A DNA stretch of 64,000 bases from Pseudoflavitalea rhizosphaerae. GTDB taxonomy: Bacteria; Bacteroidota; Bacteroidia; Chitinophagales; Chitinophagaceae. Positions 20,501 through 27,932 of this stretch are shown here, piece after piece. Location: NCBI RefSeq assembly GCF_003991355.1, contig NZ_RCSU01000020.1:52750-116749 (forward strand), read 5' to 3'. The notes beneath the pieces are model-generated. The model was not told where the DNA came from. It saw nothing but the letters and a program-made list of their open reading frames with translations, and ran no database searches. A program made the position numbers and the translations under genes. The stretch's first letter is position 1. Each line of letters begins with the position of its first letter.

Positions 20501-21056
20501 GCTCACCGCTGAGGTTTCGCAACAGTCCCCAAACTTCACGCCCCTGGTCCGGGAAAAGATCGAAGCCAATCTTTCCGGGTTCAGGTTTTGATTCCGGTAG
20601 CGGCAACGCCTGAGCTGCTATGAAAATGGTTTTACCATCGATGCTGTAAGTGAGCGGCTGGTTAGTGAGAACGAGGTTGAGAAAAGAAGTGAGCGGCATC
20701 TTGTCTGCATTCACAGTTACCGGTCTGGTATTGGCAAAGAGGCTGTTATTGCCGAATACCACGTAGCCGGTTTGTTCTTTGATCACTGAAAAAACTTTCC
20801 GGAGCGGAATATCTTTCCCTGTAAGTGTTACGGTCTGCGACAAACCGGAAGCCTGAACATTCAGCAGTGCAACGGTGAGTAAAAGGATGGTCAGTCTCAT
20901 CACAGTCACTATTTGTTTTCGGTGATAGCGAAGATTGGCTACTGCAGGCGCATGCTTCGCTAACGGGGTTTTGGTTGTCCGGTAACCGGATGGCCTGGGG
21001 TGGGGTATGGCCATAGGGGTACTGAACCAATCAGCAGTTTTTTGCATAAATTGCAT
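17541..21056 (-). CDS. SusC-type TonB-dependent transporter with N-terminal STN signalling domain
   Basis: 1171 residues. Long N-terminus, then a hydrophobic signal (MRLTILLLTVALLNVQA begins at Met53). Because many Chitinophagaceae STN-SusC proteins start MQKTAD and carry such a leader, I keep the long start. The STN domain (about 75-145, KDIPLRKVFSVIKEQTGYVV) contacts FecR in the periplasm. A carboxypeptidase-like domain (WGLLRNLSGEPLGGASITN), plug (ESIEVLRDADATAIYGSRGS, GVILVTSKKG) and barrel follow, the barrel ending ITAGFSLSL. With FecR and the ECF sigma upstream this forms a trans-envelope induction circuit that switches on uptake when substrate binds. Confidence 0.95.
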   Translation of the reverse strand: MQFMQKTADWFSTPMAIPHPRPSGYRTTKTPLAKHAPAVANLRYHRKQIVTVMRLTILLLTVALLNVQASGLSQTVTLTGKDIPLRKVFSVIKEQTGYVVFGNNSLFANTRPVTVNADKMPLTSFLNLVLTNQPLTYSIDGKTIFIAAQALPLPESKPEPGKIGFDLFPDQGREVWGLLRNLSGEPLGGASITNKRTKKGTSTNASGYFRLKDVETGDTLIASFIGYKTAYVRVGESAEVLIHLQLAENQLDQVVIQGYGTTTRRTGTGAITKVSGDEISKANVVNPMLALQGRVPGLVVTPEAGYVSGRIKMEIRGRKSLSRDFTGDPLVIIDGVPMTVLELGPISFENGGQGLTQGLTLNPAGGQNPFFGLNPADIESIEVLRDADATAIYGSRGSNGVILVTSKKGSNKGGAIFNMNVNTGVNLVTSRWDMLNTQEYLQIRKAAFANDGIEPTFQSAPDLKLWDTTRYTDWQKELWGNRGKSTFVDASLGGGNEFTTYRLSGGYSSISDITTKAGSNDVYNLQFSLGHTSLTRKFRMNFVGKYTRTEVKLRMLPSTTTLAPNAPPIYAPDGRYNFKEYNDAGRPDDFPFGVMENAYKAGTNLMNLSLNLSYDILNDLKASVNIGYSTSDNNTSMIIPIAGQNVDFYGQFAMGTSNMSSTNVRNWIIEPQLNYRLRFGLGRIDAIAGASYQTNTTNSVSNLGMLYTNDAFLGSLSLAPYLMGQSLRGQYKYGGVFGRLSFNWDEKYIVNLNGRRDGSSRFGKNNQFGNFGSIGASWIASEEKWIRNWLPEEVTLLKFRTTYGLVGSDQVGDYRYITQWSNTVPGFDGLFYQPYDGLNPLVSQLHVNEDYHWQLNKKLDLGLSAGFINDRILLEYTYYKERIEDQLTDFPVPYSTGFPTVTANFPAVLQNSGHEIQLLGRVIENKQFKLGLNFNIAFNRNKLASYPDFEHSPFLNFYTIGRSVNTVYLLHYLGVNPQTGQYSFEDANKNGVINIRQDVPMLEGHDDRSVAIDLAPKYTGGFGANLSYRNWSMNLQFSFMRKFIRNVAFPSEYLGRMSNVSKDILGNYWEKPGDVKRFAAPTTLGNSGNSFFGSSDGYYMDMKMLRLGAVNIAYSFPDSWMQKIRMRSGSVFLRSGNLFFISNTEGLDPESTGVGAMPMARSITAGFSLSL

Positions 21057-21115
21057 TGTTTGGTTGAAAGAAAAAATTGCTTCGTCAGTGATTTAGAACT
21101 CAGCTCAAACGCTTT

Positions 21116-21141
21116 CCGGAAGTGCGTCGAACCACTTCCGG
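21116..21141. promoter_or_regulatory. Hairpin between FecR and STN-SusC genes
   Basis: Perfect 9-bp inverted repeat CCGGAAGTG / CACTTCCGG with an 8-nt loop, 60 bp upstream of the SusC start. Read on the plus strand it is followed by TTTTGTTTT, which would make a terminator, yet no plus-strand gene ends here. On the minus strand, the direction of the operon, no T-run follows. It may block read-through antisense transcription, or mark a processing or attenuation point separating the low-level regulators from the highly expressed SusC. Confidence 0.55.
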
Positions 21142-21183
21142 TTTTGTTTTAAGTTCGTACTGTATAGGATTGGTTCTGGTTAC

Positions 21184-22398
21184 TTATGGATATACTACCA
21201 ATTTTTTCCCCTCTTCAATTCTGAAGTTGACACCTGCGCCTTCGAGACCTTTGAGCAGACCGGCAAGACTAACATCCCTGCTCACTTCTCCGAAGAAGGT
21301 GATATTGGGTACGTCTTTTTCATACACGATCTCTATATCATACCATCTTGCCAGTTGCATCATTGCATCTTCCAGCTTCACACCATTGAAATTGAAGAGT
21401 CCGTTTTTCCAGGCTAATACTTTCCCTATGTCAACATTATTCAGAACATTGAGCGCTCCCCGCGATGTTTCAGCAGCTGTGATCTTCGCCTGCTGCCCGG
21501 GCTTCAACACCACACTGTTGATCCTGCTTTCTACATTATTGTCTGTGATCACGCGTACTGCTCCTTCCACCAGCGTGGCTTTGATCACTTTCTCGTTGTT
21601 GTAGGAACTGATATTGAAAGCGGTTCCCAACACTTCCACCACTGTACTGTTGTTCACCAGCGCCCTGAATGGCATGGAGGCATTTTTGGCTACTTCGAAA
21701 TAGGCTTCACCAGTAATTTCCACTTTTCTTTCGGTACCGGTGAACATAGTGGGATACCTGAGTGAACTGGCTGCATTGAGCCAGACCTTTGTTCCGTCGG
21801 GCAGCACAACTGTGAACTGTCTGCCATTCGGCGTACTCATGGTATTATATCGAATGTCTGCAGCATTGGTTCCCTTGCCGTAAGTGATCTTTCCGTCTTC
21901 CAGGCTGATGCGGGCTCCATTCTCTATAGCGATGGTTCCATTGCCCAAGCTGTCAAGCAATACATTGCTTCCGTCAGCGAGTGTAAGCACAGCGCCATTC
22001 CTGCCGGGAGCCACATCAGTGGTGGTAGTGGCCACCTGCGGTGGTGCTTGCGTGGTTGAACCATTCTGTAACCAGAAATAAGTACCGATAACCAGCGCTG
22101 CCACAACAGCAGCGGCGGCCCAGCCCCAGCGCTTCAAAGGATACAGGCGACGAACAACGGCCGGCTGCCGGTTCGTTTCCAGGATTGTTTTCAACCTGAT
22201 CTCCAAACGGTTCCGGAGATCCGCGGTGATAGCTTCTTCCGGAACTGCGGCTTTCATTTGTTCATGGATAAGGTCTTCTGTCAGCGGATCAGGTTTATCA
22301 GCACTCAACCATTGCAGGAGTTGATCTACATCTTCGGGTGAGCACTCGTTATCCATCAATTTCCGGTACAAGCTGGCAAAATTGTTGGGTTGCGTCAC
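21184..22398 (-). CDS. FecR-family anti-sigma factor / signal transducer
   Basis: 404 residues. Cytoplasmic N-terminal segment (about 1-80) with a short sigma-binding helical region, one membrane helix (WGWAAAAVVAALVIGTYFWL, about 93-112), then the periplasmic FecR domain (TPNGRQFTVVLPDGTKVWLN, KVEITGEAYFEVAKN, VEVLGTAFNISSY) and a C-terminal STN-like DUF4974 domain (LEDAMMQLARWYDIEIVYE). It holds the ECF sigma factor encoded upstream at the membrane and receives the signal from the STN domain of the downstream SusC. It lies 78 bp after the sigma gene on the same strand. Confidence 0.95.
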   Translation of the reverse strand: MTQPNNFASLYRKLMDNECSPEDVDQLLQWLSADKPDPLTEDLIHEQMKAAVPEEAITADLRNRLEIRLKTILETNRQPAVVRRLYPLKRWGWAAAAVVAALVIGTYFWLQNGSTTQAPPQVATTTTDVAPGRNGAVLTLADGSNVLLDSLGNGTIAIENGARISLEDGKITYGKGTNAADIRYNTMSTPNGRQFTVVLPDGTKVWLNAASSLRYPTMFTGTERKVEITGEAYFEVAKNASMPFRALVNNSTVVEVLGTAFNISSYNNEKVIKATLVEGAVRVITDNNVESRINSVVLKPGQQAKITAAETSRGALNVLNNVDIGKVLAWKNGLFNFNGVKLEDAMMQLARWYDIEIVYEKDVPNITFFGEVSRDVSLAGLLKGLEGAGVNFRIEEGKKLVVYP

Positions 22399-22476
22399 GA
22401 TGGCTTTTTTTAGAGACGTTCAGGAATAATGATTCGGGTGGGTGTATTCCAATAAAATTCCGGAATTCCCCTTTTT

Positions 22477-23082
22477 TCATTTCGAATAGTATAAGGCGGC
22501 GATGAAAAGCAGTCCAATAGCGGTGTCTGCATTCCCGGTAATAAATTTCCGGATGGCCTGGTTGGCCTTCACGAAATGTTCTTTGACGGTATTGGGAGAA
22601 ATGCCGAGTATTTCGGCTACTTCCTTGTAGCTATGTCCTTCAATGCGGCAGAGTTCGAAAACCCTTCTTTGCTGCGGCGGAAGGGTATCCAGCGCCTTGC
22701 TCACCAGGGCCTGACTGTCTTTCAGATGCAGGACCTCTTCGATATGACTGTAATTTTCAATGGCTGCCTGCCTGAATTTTTCGTACAATAATCTATCGCG
22801 TTTTACCTTGCGGTAGAAATCCATCAGCAGGTTGTAACCGGTACGATAGAGATAGGCGCTGAAGTTTTTTTCTATCGAAATGGATTCCCGTTTTTGCCAG
22901 ATGCGTGAGAAAAGGTCCTGTATAATCTCTTCAGCAATCACTTCATCTTTCACCATTCGTACAAAATTCAGGTACAATGGTCCGCTGTAGTGGCGATACA
23001 GCGCGGTGAACGCTGCTTCATCCCCTTTTGCCATCCGCAAAAGGAGCTCGCCTTCCTGGGGTACCACAGTTTCACCTGACAT
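22477..23082 (-). CDS. ECF-type RNA polymerase sigma-70 factor
   Basis: 201 residues. Region 2 is visible (AFTALYRHYSGPLYLNFVRM; VIAEEIIQDLFSRIWQKRES), region 4 as well (TLPPQQRRVFELCRIEGHSY; EVAEILGISPNTVKEHFVKA). It has no region 1.1 or 3, as expected for an ECF factor of the FecI-like group common in Bacteroidota. It is the first gene of the sigma, FecR, STN-SusC, SusD, DUF4397-like string and should direct transcription of the SusC gene. An unusual hydrophobic C-terminal tail (AIGLLFIAALYYSK) follows region 4. Confidence 0.95.
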   Translation of the reverse strand: MSGETVVPQEGELLLRMAKGDEAAFTALYRHYSGPLYLNFVRMVKDEVIAEEIIQDLFSRIWQKRESISIEKNFSAYLYRTGYNLLMDFYRKVKRDRLLYEKFRQAAIENYSHIEEVLHLKDSQALVSKALDTLPPQQRRVFELCRIEGHSYKEVAEILGISPNTVKEHFVKANQAIRKFITGNADTAIGLLFIAALYYSK

Positions 23083-23202
23083 GCCGTTAAAAAATTGGAG
23101 TGATTGCTACTAAGTGAATACGATTAAGAACACAATATTATCGAAAAGGAATTAAATGGGATTTATTACATTTATATAGATCAACACTTATAATTTCTCT
23201 AC

Positions 23203-23877
23203 ATGGATGAGTATATTTCTTTTGAGCAGATTCCCTTTGGAAGCGAAAGTTTTGCAGACAATCCTGAACCGAGATGCCCTTGTGTGTTGTTGCTGGATAC
23301 TTCAGGCTCCATGTCGGGTAAACCCATCGCACAACTCAATGAAGGGATCCAAACGCTGAAAAAAGAATTGCTTGCCGACCCGCTCGCTTCCAAGAGAGTG
23401 GAAATTGCCATGATCACATTCGGTCCGGTTACAGTGGATGCGGATTTTTCCACTGTCACCAATTTCTTCCCGCGCCCGCTGGAAGCGGAAGGTGATACGC
23501 CGATGGGTACCGCCATCTCACTCGGGATCGATATGGTTACACGAAGAAAGAATGAATATAAGTCGCACGGTATCGGGTATTACAAACCCTGGATCATCCT
23601 CATCACGGATGGTGCGCCAACGGATAGTCATACCAAAGCAGCGATGCAGGTGAGGGAAGGTGAATCGATGAACTCCTTCGCTTTCTTTGCCATCGGTGTG
23701 GAGGATGCCAACTTCGATGTACTGCGCGAGATCTCCGTGCGTCAACCACTGAAACTGAAGGGGCTCATGTTCCGCGAATTCTTCATCTGGCTCTCCGGCT
23801 CTCTCAAAACCGTGAGCAGCAAGAATCCCGGCAATAAAGTGAACCTTTTACCTCCTACCGGTTGGGCCGAAGTATGA
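23203..23877 (+). CDS. von Willebrand factor A domain protein, TerY-like
   Basis: 224 residues, a single vWA domain. MIDAS motif DTSGSM near residues 31-36, with the further metal ligands in GDTPMGTAI (Thr) and ITDGAPTD (Asp). The size and lack of a signal peptide match TerY/YegL-type cytoplasmic vWA proteins. Its stop overlaps the next gene's start (ATGA at 23874-23877), so it is translationally coupled to a PP2C phosphatase and then a kinase. Comparative genomics of tellurium-resistance (Ter) systems describes this vWA/PP2C/kinase set as the TerY-P triad, thought to signal by reversible phosphorylation. No terB, terC or terD homologue is in the window. Confidence 0.9.
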   Translation: MDEYISFEQIPFGSESFADNPEPRCPCVLLLDTSGSMSGKPIAQLNEGIQTLKKELLADPLASKRVEIAMITFGPVTVDADFSTVTNFFPRPLEAEGDTPMGTAISLGIDMVTRRKNEYKSHGIGYYKPWIILITDGAPTDSHTKAAMQVREGESMNSFAFFAIGVEDANFDVLREISVRQPLKLKGLMFREFFIWLSGSLKTVSSKNPGNKVNLLPPTGWAEV

Positions 23878-24635
23878 TCTGGAAAACAATTGGACAATCC
23901 GTTACTGGAACTTCCCATCTGCAATCGCAGCGGGCCTGTGAAGATGCACTTGCCTTCAAGACCTGCGCTCTTCCTGACGGAGACGAAGCCCTGATCTGCT
24001 GTGCAAGCGATGGCGCAGGCAGTGCGAAGCATGCAGCAGAATCGGCCAACTATGTTGTTGCAACTGCCGTACAGGCGCTTTCGGAAGCAGTAGCAGCTGG
24101 TGAAGTTGTAGAAGAAACTTCTGTGATCACTGTCCTTGAAAAGATATATGATAACCTGTTGCAGCTTGCCAATGAAAAAAGCGAGAACATTAACGAATAC
24201 TCCTGCACCCTTCTTGGGGCTGTGATCACAGAATTCACAGCAGTTTTCTTCCAGGTAGGCGATGGCGCCATCATCAGGGATACCAACGCAGACCAATACA
24301 CTACAATCTGGTGGCCGCATAACGGCGAGTATTCCAATACCACCGCCTTCCTGGTAGACGACAGCAACATGAGCCATCTCCGGATAGTCACACTTCATGA
24401 AACCATCAAAGAAGTGGCACTGTTCACAGACGGGCTGCAACTGCTGACCCTGAACAATGAATCGCTCAGCGTGCACCAGCCATTCTTCGCAGACCTCTTC
24501 AAGTGGCTGCGAATGGCCACACAGGAAGATCACCTTGCCGTACTCAACCGGAAACTCGGAGAATACCTGAACAGCGAAGCCATCAACAACAGGACCGACG
24601 ACGATAAAACCCTTTTTCTCGCAACTCGTTTCTGA
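23874..24635 (+). CDS. PP2C-type serine/threonine phosphatase of the TerY-P triad
   Basis: 253 residues from the ATG at 23874, chosen because it forms an ATGA overlap with the vWA gene. An upstream ATG at 23862 is possible but adds only four residues. PP2C metal-binding motifs in order: ACEDALAF, CCASDGAGSAKHA, FQVGDGAIIRD, ALFTDGLQLL and the final DDDKTLFL. Compared with full PP2C proteins it is short but has all core Asp residues. It presumably dephosphorylates targets of the kinase encoded 3 bp downstream, possibly the vWA protein. Confidence 0.92.
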   Translation: MIWKTIGQSVTGTSHLQSQRACEDALAFKTCALPDGDEALICCASDGAGSAKHAAESANYVVATAVQALSEAVAAGEVVEETSVITVLEKIYDNLLQLANEKSENINEYSCTLLGAVITEFTAVFFQVGDGAIIRDTNADQYTTIWWPHNGEYSNTTAFLVDDSNMSHLRIVTLHETIKEVALFTDGLQLLTLNNESLSVHQPFFADLFKWLRMATQEDHLAVLNRKLGEYLNSEAINNRTDDDKTLFLATRF

Positions 24636-24638
24636 TCC

Positions 24639-26579
24639 ATGATCAACCAACAGTACAGCGGCAACAAGGGCGTATATACTACGTCAAACCTTCTCGGAAA
24701 AGGAGGGGAAGGCGAAGTATATGAACTGGCAGACCATCCGGACCAGGTATTAAAAGTCTACTCGGAACCACTCAGCAGCAGCAAAGCCAATAAACTGCAA
24801 CTGATGGTGAACCGCTACTCAGAACAAATGCAGGCATATGCCGCCTGGCCTACAGACCTGGTGCGCGATAAAAAAGGAAAACCCTGCGGCTTCGTGATGA
24901 AGAAGCTGGACAAGTATGTGCCGCTGCATATGCTCTTCAGCCCGATGGACAGGAAAAGGATCTTTCCGGACAAAGGCTATAACTTCTTGGTACATGTTGC
25001 GCGTAATATCGCTTCTGCTTTCCATACCCTGCATTCTTCAGGGATGGTTGTTGGTGATGTGAACGAAGGCAACCTGCTGGTGAATAAACAGGGTATGGTG
25101 GCCTTCATCGATTGCGATTCTTTCCAGTTATCCGATAACAACAATTATTTTTATTGTGAAGTGGGCGTGCCGCGATATACACCCCCGGAATTGCTTCAGC
25201 TTCCTTCTTTCGGGAACGTTGTGCGAACCGCCAATACCGATTCGTTCTCCATGGCCATCCTCATCTTCCAGTTATTGTTCCTGGGAAGACATCCTTTTGC
25301 GGGGATCAATCATACTGCTGAAGATATCGGTGAAGAGACCGCCATCCAGCGGCAACTGTTTGCCTACTCACTTCGTCAACACCATAAACTGATCACTCCT
25401 CCGAAAGACAGTTTCGATATCAACAGCCTTCCCAACAGCATCACCGATCTCTTTCACGATGCCTTTGAATCCACCACCAGGCCGATGCCTGCGCAATGGA
25501 TAATAGCCACCAATCAATTGCTGCAACAGATGAGCCATTGCAGCAGGAGTAAGCTGCATATCTTTCCCAACAAGCTCAGCCATTGCCCCTGGTGCGAATT
25601 CCAGTCGAAAAGGAATATCCTTTACTTCATAGACGATCTGCATTCTGCGCAAAGCGCCATCCATAGCGACTTCGACAGGTTCATTCAGGGATTTGCCGTG
25701 GACCCGGTCTATTTTCCCGAACCGGACCTGAGCATTCCCGCACAACCATTGGCCGCAGCACAGCATAGTGGGCGAATGAAGAAATATGAACTGCAGCAAA
25801 CAGTCATCAGCGCCCTGCTGCTATTGACTGCTGCCTTTGTTTTTATTTTCAGTACTACCAGCGGTTTTTTGGTACTTGGCCTTTCTGTGTTCTTTTATAT
25901 GGGCATTCCCTGGAAATGGCGTCTCCAGGCTGAACTGAAAAGACATAAGGAGAAGCACCAGGACTTGTCGAAACAGCTCAACATGGCTGTGATCAGTTAT
26001 CAGAGTACAAAAGACCTGGACCAATACAATCAGCATGGAAAGCGGATCATACTTTTGATAGCGCAGTATGGAGAAGTGCCGAAGACTATCCAGGTAAAGA
26101 AAAGACTGGAAGAGGAACGGATCTACAATCATCAGCTATATCAATTTCTGCAACAGTTCAGGCTAGAGGACCATTCCATTCCCGGCTTTGGCGCCAGCCG
26201 AAAACAAGCTTTGTACAATGCTGGCATTGTAACGGCATCGGATATTTCAAAGCTGGGGAATATCAAGGTGCAGGGCATCGGGCAGAAGTATGAGCAGATG
26301 CTGCTTTCCTGGCAAAGGCAGATGGCTGGTGGATTTATTTATTACCCGGACAATCAGCAACTCAACAAAGCCTTTCTGAAGATCATCGATGATGCTGCTC
26401 AATCCAAAAAGCAACTGGAACAGGAGATCAGGAGCCAGTATAACGGTCTGCAACAGCTGAAGCAACATATCCTGGCGAAAAGGAAGCAACTGCAATCCCA
26501 GATCAGTAATATCAGCCTGCAGGTGGCGCAGGCACAGGCCGAATTACAATCTTTCAGGCAACTGATCAAGGTGATTTAA
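24639..26579 (+). CDS. Serine/threonine kinase-like protein with helix-hairpin-helix C-terminus (TerY-P triad)
   Basis: 646 residues. N-terminal kinase: glycine loop LLGKGGEGEVYEL (about 18-30), ATP-binding Lys in QVLKVY, a modified catalytic loop VVGDVNEGNLLV in place of HRDxxxxN, and DCDSF in place of DFG. Both catalytic Asp residues and the Asn are kept, so activity is plausible. A CPWC motif near 310, two membrane helices (about 387-425), a long coiled coil (about 430-510), a helix-hairpin-helix segment (IPGFGASRKQALYNAGIVTA, IKVQGIGQKYEQML) and a second coiled coil follow. Known triad kinases combine kinase and HHH parts in the same way. It converges on the YwqG-like gene with a 4-bp overlap. 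Confidence 0.9.
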   Translation: MINQQYSGNKGVYTTSNLLGKGGEGEVYELADHPDQVLKVYSEPLSSSKANKLQLMVNRYSEQMQAYAAWPTDLVRDKKGKPCGFVMKKLDKYVPLHMLFSPMDRKRIFPDKGYNFLVHVARNIASAFHTLHSSGMVVGDVNEGNLLVNKQGMVAFIDCDSFQLSDNNNYFYCEVGVPRYTPPELLQLPSFGNVVRTANTDSFSMAILIFQLLFLGRHPFAGINHTAEDIGEETAIQRQLFAYSLRQHHKLITPPKDSFDINSLPNSITDLFHDAFESTTRPMPAQWIIATNQLLQQMSHCSRSKLHIFPNKLSHCPWCEFQSKRNILYFIDDLHSAQSAIHSDFDRFIQGFAVDPVYFPEPDLSIPAQPLAAAQHSGRMKKYELQQTVISALLLLTAAFVFIFSTTSGFLVLGLSVFFYMGIPWKWRLQAELKRHKEKHQDLSKQLNMAVISYQSTKDLDQYNQHGKRIILLIAQYGEVPKTIQVKKRLEEERIYNHQLYQFLQQFRLEDHSIPGFGASRKQALYNAGIVTASDISKLGNIKVQGIGQKYEQMLLSWQRQMAGGFIYYPDNQQLNKAFLKIIDDAAQSKKQLEQEIRSQYNGLQQLKQHILAKRKQLQSQISNISLQVAQAQAELQSFRQLIKVI

Positions 26580-27511
26580 CCGCAATCCCAGGTGTAGAAA
26601 GTTTTACTGAAATCTTTATTGGCGAGATCGTTGGGATGAATAAAAAAATTGGCCACTCCCGCATCGCCCCACATGATCTTCTCATCGGAGTCTATCTGAA
26701 GCAGCAAAACAAATTCTTTGTCTTTTTCCCCGCGGTATTCGCGCGGATCGGTCTGTGTGAAATAGGCATAACCTCCCAGCTTATGACCTGAAGGTGTAAA
26801 ATGATCATAGGCATAGGTCATTAGTTCTTCTTCCAGTTCGCCCTCATATTGCGCTGCGATCTGTTCCAGGGAAATACCTGGATTCATCTGATTGGAAACA
26901 TTCCCCAGGCCAAAATATTCTTCCTTTAATTCGAATTGCAATGCATGGGGCTCTGATACCGGCACAGACTCCGACTCCATAGTAGCTTGAAGAAAACTGA
27001 AATCGGTTTGGAAGTTTTCAACTTCAGATTCTTCAAAGAAGAGGATTTTGAAATCATTGGGATGATTGTCGAACCGGTAACCAAAAGTATCATCTGCGGA
27101 AATATAAAACTGGAGATAGCCGGTTCTCGGGTAGCCTGGCATTGGCGGCAATTCCCTGAAATTGATCTGGGCCAGTGGGTACAGGTACTCTCCCTGTTGA
27201 TTTTTTGGATAGGAGAAATTCAAAGGCAGTATTGGAAAAGAACCAAATTTGCTTTGCCCGGGCGCAAGTTCAGCGGCTGGCGTTGCTTTTATTTGGATGA
27301 AAGGCGTTCCTGATTGAGAGAGCTCGGGCCAGTAATTGGCAAAAGCGCGGGGAAGGACGAGACCAGGGACTACTTCGATTTTTTCAAGTAAAATTTCTGC
27401 ATCTTCTTGTTGCGTTTTGTTCTCAATATTCGTCTGCCGCGTTGATTTAATTGTTGGAGGATCGATACGGTCGGCTTTCTTCTTTCGCAAGAAAAATTCA
27501 AATAGTCCCAT
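26576..27511 (-). CDS. YwqG-like DUF1963 protein
   Basis: 311 residues, no signal peptide. After a charged N-terminus (FLRKKKADRIDPP) the DUF1963/YwqG core is recognisable: SKFGSFPILPLNFSYP, YPLAQINFRELPPMPGYPRTGYLQFYIS, DTFGYRF, HKLGGYAYFTQTDPRE and the ending FVLLLQIDSDEKIMWGDAGVANFFIHPNDL. The fold resembles SMI1/KNR4-type modules; biochemical role unknown. It is convergent with the kinase gene. Such proteins often occur near toxin or immunity genes, but nothing of that sort is adjacent here. Confidence 0.85.
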   Translation of the reverse strand: MGLFEFFLRKKKADRIDPPTIKSTRQTNIENKTQQEDAEILLEKIEVVPGLVLPRAFANYWPELSQSGTPFIQIKATPAAELAPGQSKFGSFPILPLNFSYPKNQQGEYLYPLAQINFRELPPMPGYPRTGYLQFYISADDTFGYRFDNHPNDFKILFFEESEVENFQTDFSFLQATMESESVPVSEPHALQFELKEEYFGLGNVSNQMNPGISLEQIAAQYEGELEEELMTYAYDHFTPSGHKLGGYAYFTQTDPREYRGEKDKEFVLLLQIDSDEKIMWGDAGVANFFIHPNDLANKDFSKTFYTWDCG

Positions 27512-27699
27512 ACTTGTGAGTTAGAGGTACGTTAGTTATTCCTTTCTGAGTTTCCTTTATCTAAGTTCGGTAAAAAACATGAGCATTAACGGTAGTAATG
27601 CAACTACCATACCGGGAATCTGTATTTAAGAAACTGAAAGTGAGTACCTGCATTGGGACGGTGCTGTTTGCTATCAGAACAGGCATAGTAAAACTTTGA

Positions 27700-27927
27700 T
27701 CAATCTTCCCGGAATGGGTCCCTGCCAGCAGCATCCAGTTCTTTGATGATCTTGTTCACGTCTTCTTCGGTAGTGGTAAGCCTGTTACGGCAAAAGCGGA
27801 TCAACTCGGCAGCCCGCTTCACTTTTGTGGAAAGCTCATCAACGGAGATCTCTCCCTGTTCGATATCGTTCACAATCTGCTGCAACTCCTCAAACGCCTG
27901 TGTATAATCCAATGACGTAGATTCCAT
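27700..27927 (-). CDS. xseB: Exodeoxyribonuclease VII small subunit
   Basis: 75 residues, typical XseB length. Two-helix coiled-coil protein with the family pattern YTQAFEELQQIVNDIEQGEI, SVDELSTKVKRAAELIRFCR and NKIIKELDAA. XseB binds XseA to form exonuclease VII, which degrades single-stranded DNA from both ends. It follows xseA by 5 bp on the same strand. The 188 bp between it and the YwqG-like gene show nothing of note. Confidence 0.95.
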   Translation of the reverse strand: MESTSLDYTQAFEELQQIVNDIEQGEISVDELSTKVKRAAELIRFCRNRLTTTEEDVNKIIKELDAAGRDPFRED

Positions 27928-27932
27928 ATGAC

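Noticed and set aside
17541..21056. Shortening the STN-SusC start to Met53
   Set aside because: Possible, but long leaders beginning MQKTAD before the signal peptide are usual in this group, so the longer start was kept with a note.
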